Assembly: GCF_901709675.1 (NCBI RefSeq)
Contig: NC_051100.1
Coordinates: 6,696,001-6,760,000, forward strand
Direction: 5' to 3'
Length of the DNA stretch: 64,000 nucleotides
Source of the DNA: Syngnathus acus
Taxonomy: Eukaryota; Chordata; Actinopteri; Syngnathiformes; Syngnathidae
Shown: one piece after another, positions 60,701-64,000 of the stretch
Layout of the letters: each line of letters begins with the position of its first letter
How positions within the stretch are numbered: position 1 is the first letter of the stretch
The notes under the pieces: model-generated
The model's input: the letters and a program-made list of their open reading frames with translations, nothing else
Database searches by the model: none
Told to the model about the DNA's origin: nothing
Program-made: the position numbers and the translations under genes

Positions 60701-63700
60701 GGAAGGAGAAACATGTCGAAATGTTTGAGGAATATTGTCAAACAAAATCCCAGAGGAGGAGAAAGTTGTTCCTTCCGTCTAAATATAGTCGTCTACAAAG
60801 AGTGGAATGAAAAACAAATATGCCACTAATACCGAACACTGCACAAGTGAATAGCATCTGTTTGTCTGTAGATCTTCATACATTTCTCATTTTTTGAAAG
60901 CTCACTTCGACTGGAGTCTCGCAGAAGTAGAACAAACAGCTGGGGAGAAAGTCAGCAAGGAAGCGGGGGGGGTTCACTTCACTATCGTCTTGCTTTCCTC
61001 AACCTTCTCGCGTTCTGTGTTTATTCATGTGGGTTTCAGGAAATAAGTCATCATGCAGCATTATCTCATTTCCAAGGGACCCTATGGCTTGTCACAGCGC
61101 CATCATCATCTATATATCTAACTCTCCGCGAGGTATTCGACGGTTTGTGTTATTTTAATGTTGAAAACTTCAGCTAAGACAACAGAGTGTGTCTGTCACG
61201 CTTATGATGTCACACACATATCCACACGCAAAAGGGGATTTCATGGATGGACTCCACTCTAATCATCTTCGGCTCAGCGGCCAATGAGAAACACACAGTG
61301 GACCTAAACTGGAACACTCTGCAACCACCAAGAGAAAACACAATGTCAGTGGAACTTATCAAGTCCACATGAGGGCCCGACACACAGACACACGCAGGCA
61401 CATACACACTGAATGCGGTTTAACTGCTGCCCACATCTCTGCTTTCACTGTAAATGATTCATGATGTCCTCGTGAATTTGTGCGCTCCGAAATACCACAT
61501 GTGCGCGTATATTTGGCGGGTATGCCTTCCTGCCACCCGTGAAGCAAACGAAAGAGTTAATACGGTGAAGAAAGATGGGAGAAAATCTATCCCGCCTCGC
61601 CGGCTCTCGATTCACCCTCATTTCCTCTGCCATTATGTCTGCTTGTGTTTCGGAGTGTGTCCAAAGCTTTCACTGGCAGTCAAGCTGAGCCAGGGAGGGC
61701 GGCTGGGCGACATCGATCATGACGAGCGCCTACAGGCGCGGTCGGAAGAAGGAAGGGTTGGGGGGCTTTGGACCCGGACATGGCCGAGCCTCATCCATCC
61801 ATCAAGGTAGACAATAGAGGAAAGAGAAGGAGGAGAAAAGATGGGAGGAAAAAGGGGGCTCATGGAAACATACACCTCTCAGAAGGCCCATTATTAGTGC
61901 CATCAGCTATAACGATGAAACTAGATGTTATTGATGCACTGTACTGTGATTTATCTTTTGGCTTACAGCACTTGCAGCAAATTTGAATAATGCAGGTATC
62001 TACCAATTGCAGGTGCTCCCTCTATTATATCGCAGTTCATATTTTGCGCCCTAGGATATATCACAAATTTTAAATGATTGTTTTTTTATGAGGTTTTACA
62101 GTCCACAAATACCTTGGTACATTAAAGAGAGAAATGATTATGTTTTATCTCTAAGGACCGCTAAGAAATACACATTTAATACTAATGCAAAGCATTCAAT
62201 GGGAGTTAAAGCAAAGCAGAAAGTCATTTAAACTAGTTAAAGATGCTTCTTTGAGAATGAACGTCTACCTATAAAGTGGAAAACGAATGGTGAGTATCAA
62301 ATAGCAGCTTTTCCTGGAAGCGCTGGTCCGAGGTCAGACTTATTGTCTTGAAGCGCTGACAGATCCAGCACACCTAACCACAAGCTTGGTCGGGGACGGC
62401 AGATCAGAGGACTGTCACTTAAATACACACTGTCGGGGGCTATTTCAATCAACACTCGAAGACACTTAATGGCCCGCATACACTTGGTTGTGAGTGAAGA
62501 GTTGCAAAGAGCTATGCAAAGAGAGCGGGCCTGAGTGAAAAATGAGCATGAAGAGTTAATAGACCATTTGCACTCCAAAGTTACTGTTGCTAAGTCCGAC
62601 AAACATACCAACATACTGGAGTGGCACAAGGAGCTGACAGTACTAATGTGACTTATTGATGTCCCTCATGTTAGTAGCATAACATTAAAACAGTGGTATT
62701 TAATTCCTTTTCAAAAAAAGATCCAATAAAACCTTAATTAAAAGTATCAATGAATGTAAAGTATCACTGCCAGGATAGTGTCGGCTTAGCAAAAATTTGG
62801 TCGGTGTCATGGCGGGAAATTTAGATCTTCTATGGGGGCTGACATGATAGAAGAATAAAACTCGTTTGTGGCGTTTATACTCTACTCGCCATGATGGATG
62901 AGACAGATGCATTGTGGTCCACGTCAAGTCTACGACTCAAGTCAACTCATAAATAACCTTATCGTCTAGCATACACACACCAGTGTATCCTTCAAAGCAT
63001 ATATACACACACGTCTGACTTATCTCCTCGCAGCAAGATGGCAATTCAGAAAAGCAGTGATTCAGGCCAACGTTGACAGTATCTCGGCGCCCTGTGTTTG
63101 GTGCTAATCACAAAATGCGGGTGACGGTGCGGTTTGCGGAAGACAAGATAAGCTCTTCCTGATACTTCACCCAAAAAAAAGAATAGAATTACATTGAGGT
63201 AAGTGCCGAGAAACCGATCAAAGGTCTTCAAATTCATTTCAAGTAAGGGCCATGAATTCTAATTGTTAAATTCATACAAATCCATATTGATGAAAGCATG
63301 CAGGCTACTACTGCTAGTCCACTCCAAACAACCTGTTACGTAAGTAAGGAGGTTAGTGACTGGTCAGCTAAACATTGTGTGTGTGTTTCTTGTGTGTGTG
63401 CAAGGCTTCTTCTCTGTGACAAGTGTGTATATGTCAGAGGTCAATCAAGGCATTCATGAAGCTATGAATAAATAACTGCAGGGTCTCTGAGACCATGGGA
63501 ACCTTGCATGAATATTACATGAGGCAGTCAGGGAGGCAGACAGCTCTGCTTCACTTATTTTGGCAACAAAACAAAGTTTGGGCTGTTTAACTCCGGACTC
63601 CGACTTTTATGCTTAAAATTGTCAAATGTGATGATAAAACCAGATGTGTACAAAAGCATGGGAGGGATTTTTTAAATGTGATTTATTCTTACGTAAGGTC

Positions 63701-64000
63701 TTCTATGAATTTGTAATGGCATATTGGTTGGGGCTCTGAAAGCAAAATTGTCCACCTGAACACGGGTGCAAGGAGGGCCAGAAAAGAAAACAAAGATTTT
63801 CATTCAAAAAGAGGAACTGGCCAAAAAAATGACACAGAAGAAGAACCTACAACTATCAAGAAAAAGAAGGGTTAGGGTTAGGTTTAAGAAACAATATCGT
63901 CAGACCAGTTTAAGAAAGGCATTTATTGCTCGTTAACTCGCACTCACCAAAGCTGCAATAAGACTGGCTCACAAACTGTTGCACCTTGGAGCCTAAGCAG
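54745..64000 (-). other. slit1: slit1 5' intron, continuing beyond the window
   Basis: 9.3 kb scanned on the - strand for the expected preceding repeats (RLNRNQL / LPELLF, QLMENQI, NGNNITRI types) without success. Open frames are short or shadows of AT-rich sequence. A short (TTAGGG)2-like motif is at about 63869-63882. Long 5' introns are usual in Slit genes. Confidence 0.65.

Noticed and set aside
63680-63760. Possible missing 5' LRR exon of slit1 (a cttac donor-like motif at 63691)
   Set aside because: The reading on the - strand gives no leucine-rich repeat pattern in any phase.
63868-63884. Telomere-like gggttagggttagg
   Set aside because: Only two and a half units; too short to suggest a chromosome end or fusion point.
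27437-64000. miR-218 hairpin expected in Slit introns
   Set aside because: miR-218 genes are known in SLIT2 and SLIT3 introns. I looked for its mature sequence on both strands and found nothing close, which also fits slit1.

Overview
This is vertebrate nuclear DNA, almost certainly from a ray-finned (teleost) fish. Genes are split into short exons with GT-AG introns, non-coding DNA is AT-rich with many microsatellites, and the dispersed repeats look like teleost families (a degenerate teleost repeat, hAT-like MITEs). No bacterial, viral or plasmid gene organisation is visible. Two protein genes are present in tail-to-tail orientation: lcor on the + strand and slit1 on the - strand. The same convergent pair is known at human 10q24 (LCOR then SLIT1), which supports both identities. 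I cannot tell which teleost slit1 paralogue this is.

Region 1-2308: upstream DNA with one old dispersed repeat, then a CpG-richer promoter zone. Region 2309-22.4 kb: lcor. Six shared exons (2309-10302) end in phase 2 and can splice either to a terminal exon at 11955-12900 (classic LCOR with an HTH-psq domain, 580 aa predicted) or to a 4.3-kb exon at 16934-21212 (the C10orf12/PALI1-type long form, 1691 aa predicted). Both junctions keep the frame, so one locus encodes a CtBP/nuclear-receptor corepressor and a PRC2-associated protein that share their N-terminal half.

Region 22.43-25.22 kb: a repeat-loaded, hAT-like element lies between the two 3' ends. It has an 8-bp direct repeat at its borders, a 157-bp tandem array and a 235-bp tandem array. 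The 235-bp unit contains a segment of the 157-bp unit in reverse orientation and a near-perfect hairpin.

Region 25.4-64.0 kb: slit1, read on the - strand. I could place 33 coding exons (54744 down to 27437), all with matching phases. They give the last 1394 residues: most of LRR domain 1, LRR domains 2-4, nine EGF modules split by a laminin-G domain, and a C-terminal cystine knot. By comparison with the mammalian gene, four 5' exons (signal peptide, first LRR cap and first repeats) are missing and must lie beyond position 64000. The interval 54745-64000 therefore reads as intron. Several introns carry MITEs, hairpins or dinucleotide repeats placed within about 20 nt of splice sites.

All exon borders were read by eye from sequence, splice consensus and phase, with remembered mammalian proteins as guide. 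No transcript data or database search was available.
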